From Oceanisphaera profunda (lineage in GTDB: Bacteria; Pseudomonadota; Gammaproteobacteria; Enterobacterales; Aeromonadaceae), in contig NZ_CP021377.1 in assembly GCF_002157895.1 (NCBI RefSeq), positions 2,294,001 through 2,358,000 of the forward strand: a stretch of 64,000 nt of DNA. The letters run 5' to 3'. The notes under the pieces are model-generated. The model was given only the letters and a program-made list of their open reading frames with translations, was not told where the DNA came from and searched no databases. The position numbers and the translations under genes are program-made. The first letter of the stretch is position 1; each line of letters starts with the position of its first letter. Below are positions 53,715 through 62,886 of this stretch, one piece after another.

Positions 53715-54662
53715 ATGGAGCTTATACGCGGCATTCCCAACATCAAACCCTGGCACAAGGGATGTGTGCTCACCATAGGTAACTTTGATGGGGTGCACTT
53801 AGGGCATCAAGCCGTGCTGCGAGGCTTAATTGAGCAAGCGCGCCGCTTACAAGTGCCGGCGTGTGTGATGGTGTTTGAGCCTCAACCCAGAGAGTTATTT
53901 AGTGGTGGTCAGGCACCGGCCCGACTTACCCGCTTGCGTGAAAAATATCAGCAACTGGCGCGTCTGGGTATCGACCGTTTATTGTGCGTGCGCTTTAACG
54001 CGGACTTTGCCGCCCAAAGCCCAGATCATTTTATTCGCGACTTATTAGTGGATAAGCTGGGGGTGCGGTTTTTAGTAGTGGGTGACGATTTTCGCTTTGG
54101 CCAAGACCGCAACGGCGACTTTGAATTACTCACCCGCGCCGGTGCCGCCTTTAATTTTGACGTGGTCAGCACCCAAAGTTGGCGCAGAAACAGTCAACGC
54201 GTGAGCAGCACGCTAATCCGTGAGGCGCTGGGTAATGACCAACTCGCAGATGCCACCGAGATGCTAGGCCGGCCTTATAGTTTATGTGGTCGGGTGGCAC
54301 ACGGTGCCAAGTTGGGCCGCACTATTGGTTTTCCGACCGCCAACGTGGCATTAAAACGTCAAGTTAGCCCAGTGTCCGGCGTGTATGCGGTTGAGCTGTG
54401 GTTAGAGGGTAAGCCCCACGCGGGCGTGGCCAATATTGGTAATAAGCCAACTGTAAATGGCAGCCAAGCTTTATTAGAAGTTCATCTGTTTGATTTTTCC
54501 GGTGATATTTACGGTAAACAGGTGGAAGTAGAGCTGTGCAAAAAATTGCGCAGTGAACAAAAATTCGCTTCCTTTGCGTTGTTAAAGGAGCAAATTCAAC
54601 GCGATGCCGTTGCAGCCCGCCATTGGTTTGGGTTGACGGCATCAGAACCGAATGGAATGTAG
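53715..54662 (+). CDS. ribF: Bifunctional riboflavin kinase / FAD synthetase RibF
   Basis: Makes FMN and FAD. The 315-residue protein has the N-terminal nucleotidyltransferase domain ([19 protein letters not shown], then SSTLIREAL) and the C-terminal riboflavin kinase domain ([21 protein letters not shown]). The ATG at 53715 gives MELIRGIPN, as in E. coli; a TTG three codons upstream is not needed. ileS follows after five bases. Confidence 0.96.
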   Translation: MELIRGIPNIKPWHKGCVLTIGNFDGVHLGHQAVLRGLIEQARRLQVPACVMVFEPQPRELFSGGQAPARLTRLREKYQQLARLGIDRLLCVRFNADFAAQSPDHFIRDLLVDKLGVRFLVVGDDFRFGQDRNGDFELLTRAGAAFNFDVVSTQSWRRNSQRVSSTLIREALGNDQLADATEMLGRPYSLCGRVAHGAKLGRTIGFPTANVALKRQVSPVSGVYAVELWLEGKPHAGVANIGNKPTVNGSQALLEVHLFDFSGDIYGKQVEVELCKKLRSEQKFASFALLKEQIQRDAVAARHWFGLTASEPNGM

Positions 54663-54667
54663 GACTC

Positions 54668-57487
54668 ATGAGCGACTATAAAAACACCCTGAATTTGCCC
54701 GAAACAGAATTTCCGATGCGCGGTAATCTTGCCCAACGTGAGCCTGTGATGCTGGCGCGCTGGATTGAGCAGGATCTCTACGGCGCCGTGCGTCAGGCTA
54801 AAGCCGGCAAAAAGCCGTTTATTTTGCATGACGGCCCTCCGTACGCCAATGGCAGCATTCATATTGGTCACTCGGTAAACAAAATTCTGAAAGACATTAT
54901 CGTCAAGTCTAAAGGCTTGCAGGGCTTCGACTCACCCTACATTCCCGGCTGGGACTGCCACGGTCTGCCGATTGAGCTCAAAGTAGAAGAAAAAATTGGT
55001 AAGCCCGGCGTGAAAGTGACGCCCGCTGAGTTTCGTGAAGCCTGTCGTGCTTATGCGAAAACCCAAATTGCCGCGCAAAAAGCCGATTTTATTCGTTTAG
55101 GCGTACTGGGCGATTGGGAAAATCCGTATCTGACCATGGACTTTGGCACCGAAGCCAACATCATTCGCTCACTGGGCAAGATCATCGATAACGGCCATTT
55201 GCACAAAGGCTCAAAGCCGGTGCACTGGTGTACCGATTGCGGCTCCGCATTAGCGGAAGCAGAAGTTGAGTACGAAGACCGTCGCTCTCCGGCCATTGAC
55301 GTACGCTTTAAAGCCGTAGATCAAGACGCCGTAGCGGCACTGTTTGATTGCCCCGTGGGCCACACCGGTCAAGGCGCTATCTCTGTGGTCATTTGGACCA
55401 CCACGCCTTGGACGTTGCCCGCTAACCGCGCCGTGGCCTTGAGCTCAGAGCTCAGCTACGCGCTAGTACAAGTAGAAGGCGAGCAACCAGAGCGCTTGAT
55501 CTTGGCCGCCGACTTAGTGACTGAAGTGATGGACCGCGCCGGCATCAGCCAGTATCACAACTTAGGCTTTTGCCAAGGCAGTGCCCTTGAGCTGAGCCGT
55601 TTTCAGCATCCTTTCTATGACTTCTCGGTGCCCGCTATCTTAGGCGATCACGTGACCCTAGACGCAGGTACCGGTGCCGTACATACCGCACCGGGCCACG
55701 GTCAAGAAGACTTCGTGGTTGGCCAGCAATACGGCTTAGAAATTGCCAACCCCGTGGGCGGCAACGGTGTCTACTTGCCAGACACTGAACTGTTTGCCGG
55801 TCAGCATGTGTTTAAAGCTAACGATTCAGTAGTAGAAGTGCTCAAAGAGCGCGGCGCACTCTTGCATCATCAAGCCTACATGCACTCGTATCCGCATTGC
55901 TGGCGCCATAAGACGCCCATTATCTTCCGTGCTACGCCCCAGTGGTTTATCAGCATGGAGCAGGGCGGCTTGCGTGAAAAAGCGCTGGCTGAGATCAAAA
56001 AAGTACAATGGGTGCCAGAGTGGGGTCAAAACCGTATTCAAGCCATGGTTGAGAATCGCCCGGATTGGTGTATCTCGCGCCAGCGTACTTGGGGTGTACC
56101 GATTGCCTTGTTTGTGCATAAAGAAACTCAAGCGTTGCACCCGCGAGCCACTGAACTAATGGAAGAAGTGGCCAAGCGCGTGGAGCTGGCCGGTATTCAA
56201 GCCTGGTGGGATCTGGATCCGACCGAGCTGTTAGGCGAAGAAGCGAGCCAATACGAAAAAGTATTGGATACGCTGGATGTGTGGTTTGACTCAGGATCCA
56301 CTCACTCTACTGTGGTTGATCCGCGTCCCGAGTTTGGCGGCCACAGTGCCGACCTGTATCTGGAAGGCTCGGATCAGCATCGCGGCTGGTTTATGTCATC
56401 CCTGATGATCTCCACCGCCATGAAAGGCCATGCGCCTTACAACCAAGTGCTGACCCACGGTTTCACCGTAGACGGCGACGGTCGTAAGATGTCTAAGTCA
56501 ATTGGCAACGTGGTTAGCCCACAGCAGGTAATGAACAAGCTGGGCGCGGATATCTTGCGCTTATGGGTGGCGGGCACGGATTATTCCGGTGAAATGACGG
56601 TGTCTGATGAGATCTTAAATCGCAGTGCCGATGCTTATCGTCGTATTCGTAACACGGCGCGCTTCTTGTTAGCTAACTTGAATGGCTTTGATCCGGCCAC
56701 CGACATGGTGGCACCGGATGATATGGTGTTGATTGACCGTTGGGCCGTGGGCCGTGCGCAGGCTATTCAGCAAGAAATCGTCACCGCCTATGATGAATAT
56801 AACTTCCATTTGGTTACCCAAAAGCTGATGCAGTTCTGCTCGGTAGAAATGGGTTCTTTCTATCTCGACGTGATCAAAGACCGCCAGTACACGGCGAAAG
56901 CCGATGGTTTGGCCCGTCGCTCTTGTCAGACGGCGCTGTTCCATATAGTGGAAGCGCTGGTGCGCTGGATGGCACCTATCATGAGCTTTACCGCTGATGA
57001 AATCTGGAACTTGTTACCCGGCGAGCGCAGCCAATTTGTGTTTACCGAAGAGTTCTACGAGGGACTATTTGGTCTGGCCGCCGATGAAACACTGAATGAT
57101 GAGTTCTGGGCGGAATTGCTTACCGTGCGTCAAGCGGTCAATAAAGCCTTAGAAGCTGCACGTAAAGAGAAAGTGATTGGCGGTGCGCTTGAATCCGATA
57201 TCACGCTGTTTGTGGATGAGTCATTGGCGACCACGCTGGGCCGTTTGGGGAATGAGCTGCGCTTTGTGCTGTTGACCTCAAGTGTAACGGTTAAGCCGTT
57301 ACCAGAAGCCGTTAACGCCCAAGACACCGAACTTGCAGGCTTAAAGATCACTGTGGCGAAGAGCGCAGCGCAGAAGTGCGGTCGTTGCTGGCACCATGTG
57401 GCTGACGTAAGTGAAGAGCACGACCATATGTGTGGTCGCTGTGTGTCTAACGTCTCTGGGGACGGCGAAACTCGCCGGTTTGCTTAA
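54668..57487 (+). CDS. ileS: Isoleucyl-tRNA synthetase
   Basis: Class I aminoacyl-tRNA synthetase of 939 residues. HIGH motif is HIGH in [17 protein letters not shown] (about 57-73), KMSKS is in [13 protein letters not shown] (about 600-612), the editing domain lies between, and the C-terminal zinc finger has CGRCWHH and CGRCVSN. Overlaps lspA by one base (TAATG). Order ribF-ileS-lspA-fkpB-ispH is as in E. coli. Confidence 0.97.
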   Translation: MSDYKNTLNLPETEFPMRGNLAQREPVMLARWIEQDLYGAVRQAKAGKKPFILHDGPPYANGSIHIGHSVNKILKDIIVKSKGLQGFDSPYIPGWDCHGLPIELKVEEKIGKPGVKVTPAEFREACRAYAKTQIAAQKADFIRLGVLGDWENPYLTMDFGTEANIIRSLGKIIDNGHLHKGSKPVHWCTDCGSALAEAEVEYEDRRSPAIDVRFKAVDQDAVAALFDCPVGHTGQGAISVVIWTTTPWTLPANRAVALSSELSYALVQVEGEQPERLILAADLVTEVMDRAGISQYHNLGFCQGSALELSRFQHPFYDFSVPAILGDHVTLDAGTGAVHTAPGHGQEDFVVGQQYGLEIANPVGGNGVYLPDTELFAGQHVFKANDSVVEVLKERGALLHHQAYMHSYPHCWRHKTPIIFRATPQWFISMEQGGLREKALAEIKKVQWVPEWGQNRIQAMVENRPDWCISRQRTWGVPIALFVHKETQALHPRATELMEEVAKRVELAGIQAWWDLDPTELLGEEASQYEKVLDTLDVWFDSGSTHSTVVDPRPEFGGHSADLYLEGSDQHRGWFMSSLMISTAMKGHAPYNQVLTHGFTVDGDGRKMSKSIGNVVSPQQVMNKLGADILRLWVAGTDYSGEMTVSDEILNRSADAYRRIRNTARFLLANLNGFDPATDMVAPDDMVLIDRWAVGRAQAIQQEIVTAYDEYNFHLVTQKLMQFCSVEMGSFYLDVIKDRQYTAKADGLARRSCQTALFHIVEALVRWMAPIMSFTADEIWNLLPGERSQFVFTEEFYEGLFGLAADETLNDEFWAELLTVRQAVNKALEAARKEKVIGGALESDITLFVDESLATTLGRLGNELRFVLLTSSVTVKPLPEAVNAQDTELAGLKITVAKSAAQKCGRCWHHVADVSEEHDHMCGRCVSNVSGDGETRRFA

Positions 57488-58014
57488 TGACGAACGTGCG
57501 AGGCTCACAGCTAAGCTCACCGTTAGGCTCACTGTTAAATAGTGGTCTGCGTTGGTGGTGGCTGGCCCTAGTGGCCATAGTGCTCGACCAAGTGACCAAG
57601 TGGTTCACCGTGACTTATTTGGAGTTTGGTTATCCAGGGGTGCAAATCACCCCCTTCTTTAACTTAGTGCACGTCTATAACCCGGGTGCTGCCTTTAGCT
57701 TTTTGGCGGATCAAGGCGGCTGGCAACGCTGGTTTTTTGCCGGCCTCGCCACCGCCGTTACTGTGTTATTAAGCGTGTGGATGGCTAAAATGCCCAAAGC
57801 CGCCCGATGGTTGCCCGCCGCTTATGCATTAGTGATTGGTGGCGCCATCGGTAACGTGATTGACCGACTCTTGCTGGGCCACGTGGTCGACTTTCTCGAC
57901 TTTTACGTGAATGCTTGGCATTGGCCGGCCTTTAACTTGGCGGACAGCTTTATCTTTATTGGTGCCGCCATGATCATCATCGACAGCCTGAAGAAGGACA
58001 AAGTAGATGAGTAA
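57487..58014 (+). CDS. lspA: Lipoprotein signal peptidase LspA
   Basis: Membrane aspartyl protease that cleaves signal peptides of lipidated prolipoproteins. The 175-residue protein has four helices and the two catalytic aspartates in NVIDRLLLGHVVDF and FNLADSFIFIG. It overlaps fkpB by eight bases. Confidence 0.96.
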   Translation: MTNVRGSQLSSPLGSLLNSGLRWWWLALVAIVLDQVTKWFTVTYLEFGYPGVQITPFFNLVHVYNPGAAFSFLADQGGWQRWFFAGLATAVTVLLSVWMAKMPKAARWLPAAYALVIGGAIGNVIDRLLLGHVVDFLDFYVNAWHWPAFNLADSFIFIGAAMIIIDSLKKDKVDE

Positions 58015-58441
58015 CCAGATAGCAGCTCAGAGTGAAGTGTTATTTCACTTCACGCTCACCTTGGCCGACGGCTCAGTGGCCGACAGCACCAAGTTACAAG
58101 GTAAACCGGCCAAGTTGAAGATGGGCGATGGCAGCCTAACGGCTAACTTTGAAGCCTGCTTACTGGGCTTAAAAGCCGGCGAACAGCACAGCTTTGAGCT
58201 GGGCCCTGATGATGCCTTTGGGCCGGTTAATCCCAATAACATTCATTATATGGAACGCCGCCAATTTGCCGCGGAGTTGGACTTGAGTGAAGGCTCGATT
58301 GTGGCCTTTACTCAGCCCAATGGTGCCGAAATTCCCGGCATTATTCGCGACGTGGCCGGCGATTCGGTGACCGTTGACTTCAACCATCCACTGGCGGGTC
58401 AACGCGTTACCTTCGACGTAGAAATACTGACCGTTGCATAA
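58007..58441 (+). CDS. fkpB: FKBP-type peptidyl-prolyl isomerase FkpB (SlpA)
   Basis: Cytoplasmic SlyD/SlpA-type prolyl isomerase and chaperone of 144 residues. It has the split FKBP domain (FHFTLTLADGSVADST at the start; VTVDFNHPLAGQRVTFDVEIL at the end) with an inserted flap (about 65-120). It lacks SlyD's histidine-rich tail. Confidence 0.94.
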   Translation: MSNQIAAQSEVLFHFTLTLADGSVADSTKLQGKPAKLKMGDGSLTANFEACLLGLKAGEQHSFELGPDDAFGPVNPNNIHYMERRQFAAELDLSEGSIVAFTQPNGAEIPGIIRDVAGDSVTVDFNHPLAGQRVTFDVEILTVA

Positions 58442-58471
58442 ACGGTTTGTTTAGATATTAAGGAGTCTGGC

Positions 58472-59416
58472 ATGGATATTCTACTGGCCAACCCGCGCGG
58501 CTTTTGTGCCGGCGTGGATCGCGCCATCAGCATAGTGGAAAGTGCGCTAGAGAAATTTTCCGCACCCATTTATGTGCGCCATGAAGTGGTGCATAACCGC
58601 TATGTGGTCAATAAGCTGAAAAATGCGGGCGCCGTGTTTGTGGAAGAGCTAGATCAGGTGCCAGACGATAATATCGTGATTTTTTCGGCCCATGGTGTAT
58701 CCAAAGCGGTGCGCGAAGAAGCCAAGCGCCGCGGCTTAAAAGTGTTTGATGCCACTTGCCCCTTGGTGACCAAGGTGCACATGGAAGTGCACAGAGCCAG
58801 TAAAAAAGGCATAGAAACCATACTGATTGGCCATGCGGGCCACCCAGAAGTGGAAGGCACCATGGGCCAGTATGAAAGTGTTGAGGGGGGCATCTACTTA
58901 GTAGAAAACCCAGCCGACGTAGAAACACTGGCGGTTAAACACCCGGATAACCTGACTTTCGTGACCCAAACTACGCTTAGTGTGGATGAAACTTCGGACG
59001 TAATCGATGCGCTGCGCGCGCGCTTTCCGACCATTCAAGGGCCGCGTAAAGATGACATTTGTTATGCCACGCAAAACCGTCAAGATGCGGTACGCGAGTT
59101 AGCCGCCAAGGCGGACGTGATGTTAGTGGTAGGTTCTAAAAACTCCTCTAATTCCAACCGTTTGCGCGAGCTGTCAGAAAAAATCGGCACCCGCGCTTAT
59201 TTAATCGATTGTGTCGAAATGATTGATGCCAGCTGGTTGGCGGGTGTGGAGCGAGTAGCGGTGACCGCCGGCGCCTCAGCACCGGAGATCTTAGTGCAAG
59301 AGGTGATTAATCATCTAAAAACCTTAGGCGGCAATACGGTTACCGAGCACCCAGGACGCGAAGAAAATATCGTGTTTGAAGTGCCCGCCGAGCTTAAAAT
59401 TAAAAACGTAAGCTAA
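58472..59416 (+). CDS. ispH: 4-hydroxy-3-methylbut-2-enyl diphosphate reductase IspH
   Basis: Last enzyme of the MEP isoprenoid pathway, making IPP and DMAPP. The 314-residue protein has the three 4Fe-4S ligands: C12 ([11 protein letters not shown]), the Cys in DATCPLVTK and the Cys in [11 protein letters not shown] region or following segment, and HGVSKAV and [10 protein letters not shown] histidine motifs. A terminator follows. Confidence 0.97.
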   Translation: MDILLANPRGFCAGVDRAISIVESALEKFSAPIYVRHEVVHNRYVVNKLKNAGAVFVEELDQVPDDNIVIFSAHGVSKAVREEAKRRGLKVFDATCPLVTKVHMEVHRASKKGIETILIGHAGHPEVEGTMGQYESVEGGIYLVENPADVETLAVKHPDNLTFVTQTTLSVDETSDVIDALRARFPTIQGPRKDDICYATQNRQDAVRELAAKADVMLVVGSKNSSNSNRLRELSEKIGTRAYLIDCVEMIDASWLAGVERVAVTAGASAPEILVQEVINHLKTLGGNTVTEHPGREENIVFEVPAELKIKNVS

Positions 59417-59436
59417 ACAGCGCTAAGCCAAAAAAT

Positions 59437-59468
59437 AAAAAAGCCGAACTTTATAGTTCGGCTTTTTG
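59437..59468. terminator. Bidirectional terminator between ispH and pilE
   Basis: Stem AAAAGCCGAACT / AGTTCGGCTTTT with loop TTAT, followed by TTG, and A-rich upstream. It serves ispH and the convergent pilE-like gene. Confidence 0.92.
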
Positions 59469-59521
59469 TTGTTTGTGATCCGGCAGAATGGGGCAATTGA
59501 GCTGCCAGCTTGCTAAAAAGG

Positions 59522-59947
59522 CTATTCCCAACACTCGACGGGTGTTTTTTCATGACTGCGATTGAGAGTTAGCGTTTGGCAAGACTGAGCACCTTGGCGG
59601 TCTTGCGCTTGGGCTAAGCCGGCTTTGACGGTGGCGGTTAATTGATAGTGGCTGCTGCTGGCTTGGGTGATGCTAAAGCTGTAGTGGGTGTGATCTGCAA
59701 GTCTTGGGTCTAAATCGCTGATGTCGGTTGCGTATTGCGCATGGCTGATCCGCCATTCTTCTTGTTGTAGCTGCAGAGCATATAAGGATTTTTGGGCTGC
59801 CAGGCGTTGATTTTTTAATAAGTACGCCGAGAAGCTGGGGTAGGCGAGGGCACCCAAGATAGCGATTATGGTGGCCACAATCAGTAGCTCAACTAACGAA
59901 AACCCTGATTGTTCAGCTGTCTGCGATGCATACTCAATGCGACTCAT
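59522..59947 (-). CDS. pilE: Type IV minor pilin PilE
   Basis: Type IV pilin-like protein of 141 residues. The prepilin peptidase site is G15|F16 in EQSG|FSLVELLIVATIIAILGALAYPSF, with the conserved Glu at +5. The short globular part has a C-terminal Cys pair (SCQ and ECW) fitting a disulphide loop. AAGGCAAGC precedes the ATG. It is divergent from the fimT-pilW-pilX-pilV group and lies next to ispH, as in Pseudomonas. Confidence 0.86.
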   Translation of the reverse strand: MSRIEYASQTAEQSGFSLVELLIVATIIAILGALAYPSFSAYLLKNQRLAAQKSLYALQLQQEEWRISHAQYATDISDLDPRLADHTHYSFSITQASSSHYQLTATVKAGLAQAQDRQGAQSCQTLTLNRSHEKTPVECWE

Positions 59948-60044
59948 GTGCTTGCCTTGTTGAAAAGAAGGTCCTGAGCCAAGCTTAGTCTTAACCTTGT
60001 AAACAGGGTGCGTATGGTAAAGGCGTGTGCTGCAAGGAGGCAGT

Positions 60045-60548
60045 ATGCAAGTGAGTCAGGCAGGACTAACGCTGATCGAGCTGTTACTGAGCTTAATGAT
60101 AATCGCCATCTTAGGCATGCTGGCGGTGCCTAGTTTTCAGAGCCTTGCTCAGCAGTATCGTGTGCGTGGCGCTGGCAGCTTAGTGTATGCGCACTTGCAG
60201 CAAGCCCGCAGTGAAGCCATTAAGCGCAACACCAATATTACCGTATGCTTTAGCGGCTCGGGTACGGCTGCTTGGCAATATCAAGTGCTAGAGCTAAGCC
60301 AAGCGGGGGACTGCGATAGCCAAGTTATTGACCAAATTGAACAGGTGAGCGGCCAGCAGTTTCTTGGCGTGATCCTCACCGCTGCGTATCCCACTCCCCA
60401 CCTTATTTTTAAACCCAGAAGAAGTGCTTTACTGTCGGGCAACCTCACCCTTAAACAAGGGGAACATGATCTTAAGGTGACCACTTGGAATAACAGCATT
60501 ATTCGCACCTGCTCTGACAGTCAGCTGCCCGGCGTGCCGCCATGTTAA
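60045..60548 (+). CDS. fimT: FimT/GspH-type pseudopilin
   Basis: Pseudopilin of 167 residues with a type III signal: cleavage after G7 in SQAG|LTLIELLLSLMIIAILGMLAVPSF. The rest matches the GspH/FimT domain (QQYRVRGAGSLVYAHLQQARSEAIKRN and a late Trp/Cys region). It could be called fimU; the two cannot be told apart here. AAGGAGG precedes the ATG at 60045. It overlaps the next gene by seven bases. Confidence 0.82.
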   Translation: MQVSQAGLTLIELLLSLMIIAILGMLAVPSFQSLAQQYRVRGAGSLVYAHLQQARSEAIKRNTNITVCFSGSGTAAWQYQVLELSQAGDCDSQVIDQIEQVSGQQFLGVILTAAYPTPHLIFKPRRSALLSGNLTLKQGEHDLKVTTWNNSIIRTCSDSQLPGVPPC

Positions 60549-61189
60549 AAGCGGCGTTGGGCTTTTCATTATTAGAAATCTTAGTGGCCATGGCATCGGG
60601 CTTGGTGGTGTTGGCGACTGTGCTGTCTTTGTTTATCAGCTTATTGAGCACAGCCAATACCACCTTGCAGTTATCGCGATTGAATCAAGAGGTACAAAGC
60701 ATCAGTGACTTGCTGAGCCGAGATATTCAGCGGGCCGGTTATCATCCTGCGGCCGTAACTGAGGTGGCATTGAACTCGGTAGCCTCCACCGCCAAGCACT
60801 TGGTATTTTCTCCGAGCGAAGACTTATATCCTGCCGCTAATGCGGCTCACTGTATCCGCGTTAAATTTTGGGACGCCGATGCCCCTTCAGGTGAACAAGC
60901 AGTGGTGCGGGTTTATCATTTTCAGGCCAGCACGGGTGTGCTGCGGGTACATCGTCATCATGATGTGCAAAGTGTAGAGCCGCTCAATCTTCTATGTGGA
61001 TCAGGCAACCAGCTTATCTCCAGTAAAGAAATTCGCGTACAGCAGTTATCTTTTCGTTTAACGCCTAACAGCTCCGCTCAAGGTGCGCGCAGTATTGAGT
61101 TAGTGATGCATGCCGCTTATGTGGCGCGGCCGGACTTAGCGCAAACCTTACACAAACAGGTGCTGTTAAGAAATCAAGGTGGCGGGTAA
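60542..61189 (+). CDS. pilW: Type IV pilus assembly protein PilW
   Basis: Minor pilin of 215 residues with a short leader, MLKAALG|FSLLEILVAMASGLVVLATVLSLF, keeping Glu at +5. The downstream SISDLLSRDIQRAGYHPA pattern is the PilW domain signature. It overlaps fimT and pilX (TAATG), so the cluster is one operon. Confidence 0.85.
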   Translation: MLKAALGFSLLEILVAMASGLVVLATVLSLFISLLSTANTTLQLSRLNQEVQSISDLLSRDIQRAGYHPAAVTEVALNSVASTAKHLVFSPSEDLYPAANAAHCIRVKFWDADAPSGEQAVVRVYHFQASTGVLRVHRHHDVQSVEPLNLLCGSGNQLISSKEIRVQQLSFRLTPNSSAQGARSIELVMHAAYVARPDLAQTLHKQVLLRNQGGG

Positions 61190-62298
61190 TGACGCCGCAA
61201 GCGGGATTTACCACCTTGGCTATTAGCCTGTTATTGCTGGCAATTTTAAGCTCATTAACGCTATTTATGGGCCAAGCGTTGGTCTCTGAGCGGCGCCTGA
61301 CGCTCAATGAAATAGAGTATCGGTTAACCCATGCCGCTGCTGAGCAAGGTTTGGCGGAGGCCATAGCGCAGCTCAAAGTTGAGCCCAACATCCACAGCTT
61401 GGCGCGCAGTGTGACTCATGATTTAGGTGAGGTCAGTTATGAGGTTAACATAGCGCCCCATGGCTCTTTAGCCGGAGTACGACAATTAACGGCAACTGCG
61501 AGCATGAATAGTGGTGCGCGCAGTCGTGTCAGCCTAGCCTTGGCCGAGCGTACAGTATTGAACCCGCAGCACGCAGGGCCTACCTCTCCACTCATGTTAG
61601 GTGGCGCTAATACCGTCGTTAATGGTCAATTGCAGATAGTGGCACAGCAAGATAATGCCGATATGTCCTCGGTGTGGTCTGCCGGAAACTTAAACGTGCA
61701 TGGCGAGCTGCACACCTGTGCTTTGGCCGATTATGACACTCAGGCGCGCCACTGCTCGGTGAGCTTGAGTCAAGTGGACGCGCATGAACAACGCCTTGAG
61801 CAGGATGTACGGCTGGCAGATGCGAGCTTTCCTGCTGAGCTATTAGATTATGTGTTTGGTTATGATGCCAGCCAATGGCCACACCTAGCACGCCTTGCTA
61901 CAGCTGTGGTGCAAGATTGCAGCCAAATTCAGCGGGCAGGGTTTTATATAGTCAGCAATGGGGTGAGCTGCCAGTTAGATCAAGTGGTGAGCTCATACGC
62001 CGCTCCCGTGATCTTGCTGGTCAAAGACATGGCAGTAACGGCCAATACGCCCACCCAGTTACATGGCCTGCTGGTATTGTACGGCACAGATAGCACCGCT
62101 CGTTCGCTGAGCTTAGCCAATGGCAGTGAGCTTATCGGTGGTCTTATCATGGGGGCGGGCAACGCTGAACTGAATGGTGATTTTGTACTGCGCTATGATG
62201 CGAGCCTGCTGTGCACGATGAGCGCTTGTCAACCCGCTGCGGGCGCCAGTCCTTTTCGGTTGCTCAGTGTGATTGCTGGCAGTTGGCATGACGACTAA
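61189..62298 (+). CDS. pilX: PilX-like minor pilin with an enlarged C-terminal domain
   Basis: The first ~60 residues (GFTTLAISLLLLAILSSLTLFMGQ and ARLRRLTLNEIEYRLTHAAAEQGLAEA-type helix) match PilX N-terminal domains, without the Glu at +5, as in other PilX. At 369 residues it is about twice the usual PilX length. The extra part (about 120-340) contains repeated short segments such as NVHGELHT, QLHGLLVL and ELIGGLIMG that suggest a beta-helix, and four cysteines. The function of this part is unknown. Confidence 0.78.
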   Translation: MTPQAGFTTLAISLLLLAILSSLTLFMGQALVSERRLTLNEIEYRLTHAAAEQGLAEAIAQLKVEPNIHSLARSVTHDLGEVSYEVNIAPHGSLAGVRQLTATASMNSGARSRVSLALAERTVLNPQHAGPTSPLMLGGANTVVNGQLQIVAQQDNADMSSVWSAGNLNVHGELHTCALADYDTQARHCSVSLSQVDAHEQRLEQDVRLADASFPAELLDYVFGYDASQWPHLARLATAVVQDCSQIQRAGFYIVSNGVSCQLDQVVSSYAAPVILLVKDMAVTANTPTQLHGLLVLYGTDSTARSLSLANGSELIGGLIMGAGNAELNGDFVLRYDASLLCTMSACQPAAGASPFRLLSVIAGSWHDD

Positions 62299-62309
62299 CG
62301 GGAGGCTTA

Positions 62310-62771
62310 ATGAGGAGCGCGCGAGGCTTTGGCTTGATTGAGGTAATGGTAGCATTGGTGCTTATCGCCGTGATGGCTGCGGCTTTGCTGCCACTCAGTC
62401 AGCGTTATTTAAACATCAGCCGAGACGGCAGGCAGCGTGAAGTGGCGCTGCGTTTGGCAGAGTCAAAGCTGGATGAGCTACGACACTTTGCTCAGCAAAA
62501 TCAGCCGCAGCTAGTCGTGAGTGGCGAAGGTAGTCAACTTATTATGCACACCGAATTTAGCCTCGATTGGGCTGTGCATGCGTTTAATTGGAGCTCGTCG
62601 CAGCAAGCGTGGCAGCCGGCGGTTACCAATGCACAATTTGGCGGTAAGCAAGACGTTTCAGTCACGGTGGCCTGGCATAATACTCAGGGTGAACCACAGA
62701 CTTTTACCCTACAAACGGCTTTGGTCGCCTTACCCACCCTTACCGCAGGTCCCTTTGGCAGTCGGCCTTGA
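62310..62771 (+). CDS. pilV: Type IV pilus modification protein PilV
   Basis: Minor pilin of 153 residues with MRSARG|FGLIEVMVALVLIAVMAAALLPL, Glu at +5 and the PilV pattern RLAESKLDELRHF. It ends the minor pilin operon. No pilY1 gene is found in the window. Confidence 0.85.
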   Translation: MRSARGFGLIEVMVALVLIAVMAAALLPLSQRYLNISRDGRQREVALRLAESKLDELRHFAQQNQPQLVVSGEGSQLIMHTEFSLDWAVHAFNWSSSQQAWQPAVTNAQFGGKQDVSVTVAWHNTQGEPQTFTLQTALVALPTLTAGPFGSRP

Positions 62772-62886
62772 TGCCCCTTAAGTGTTGAAATTACATGGCT
62801 TTGGTAGCTAGCTTGGGCTTTTAAACTGACAAGCAAGGCTAGTTTTATTACTATGCGACTATCGCAGAATATAAGTGGAAGGATTC

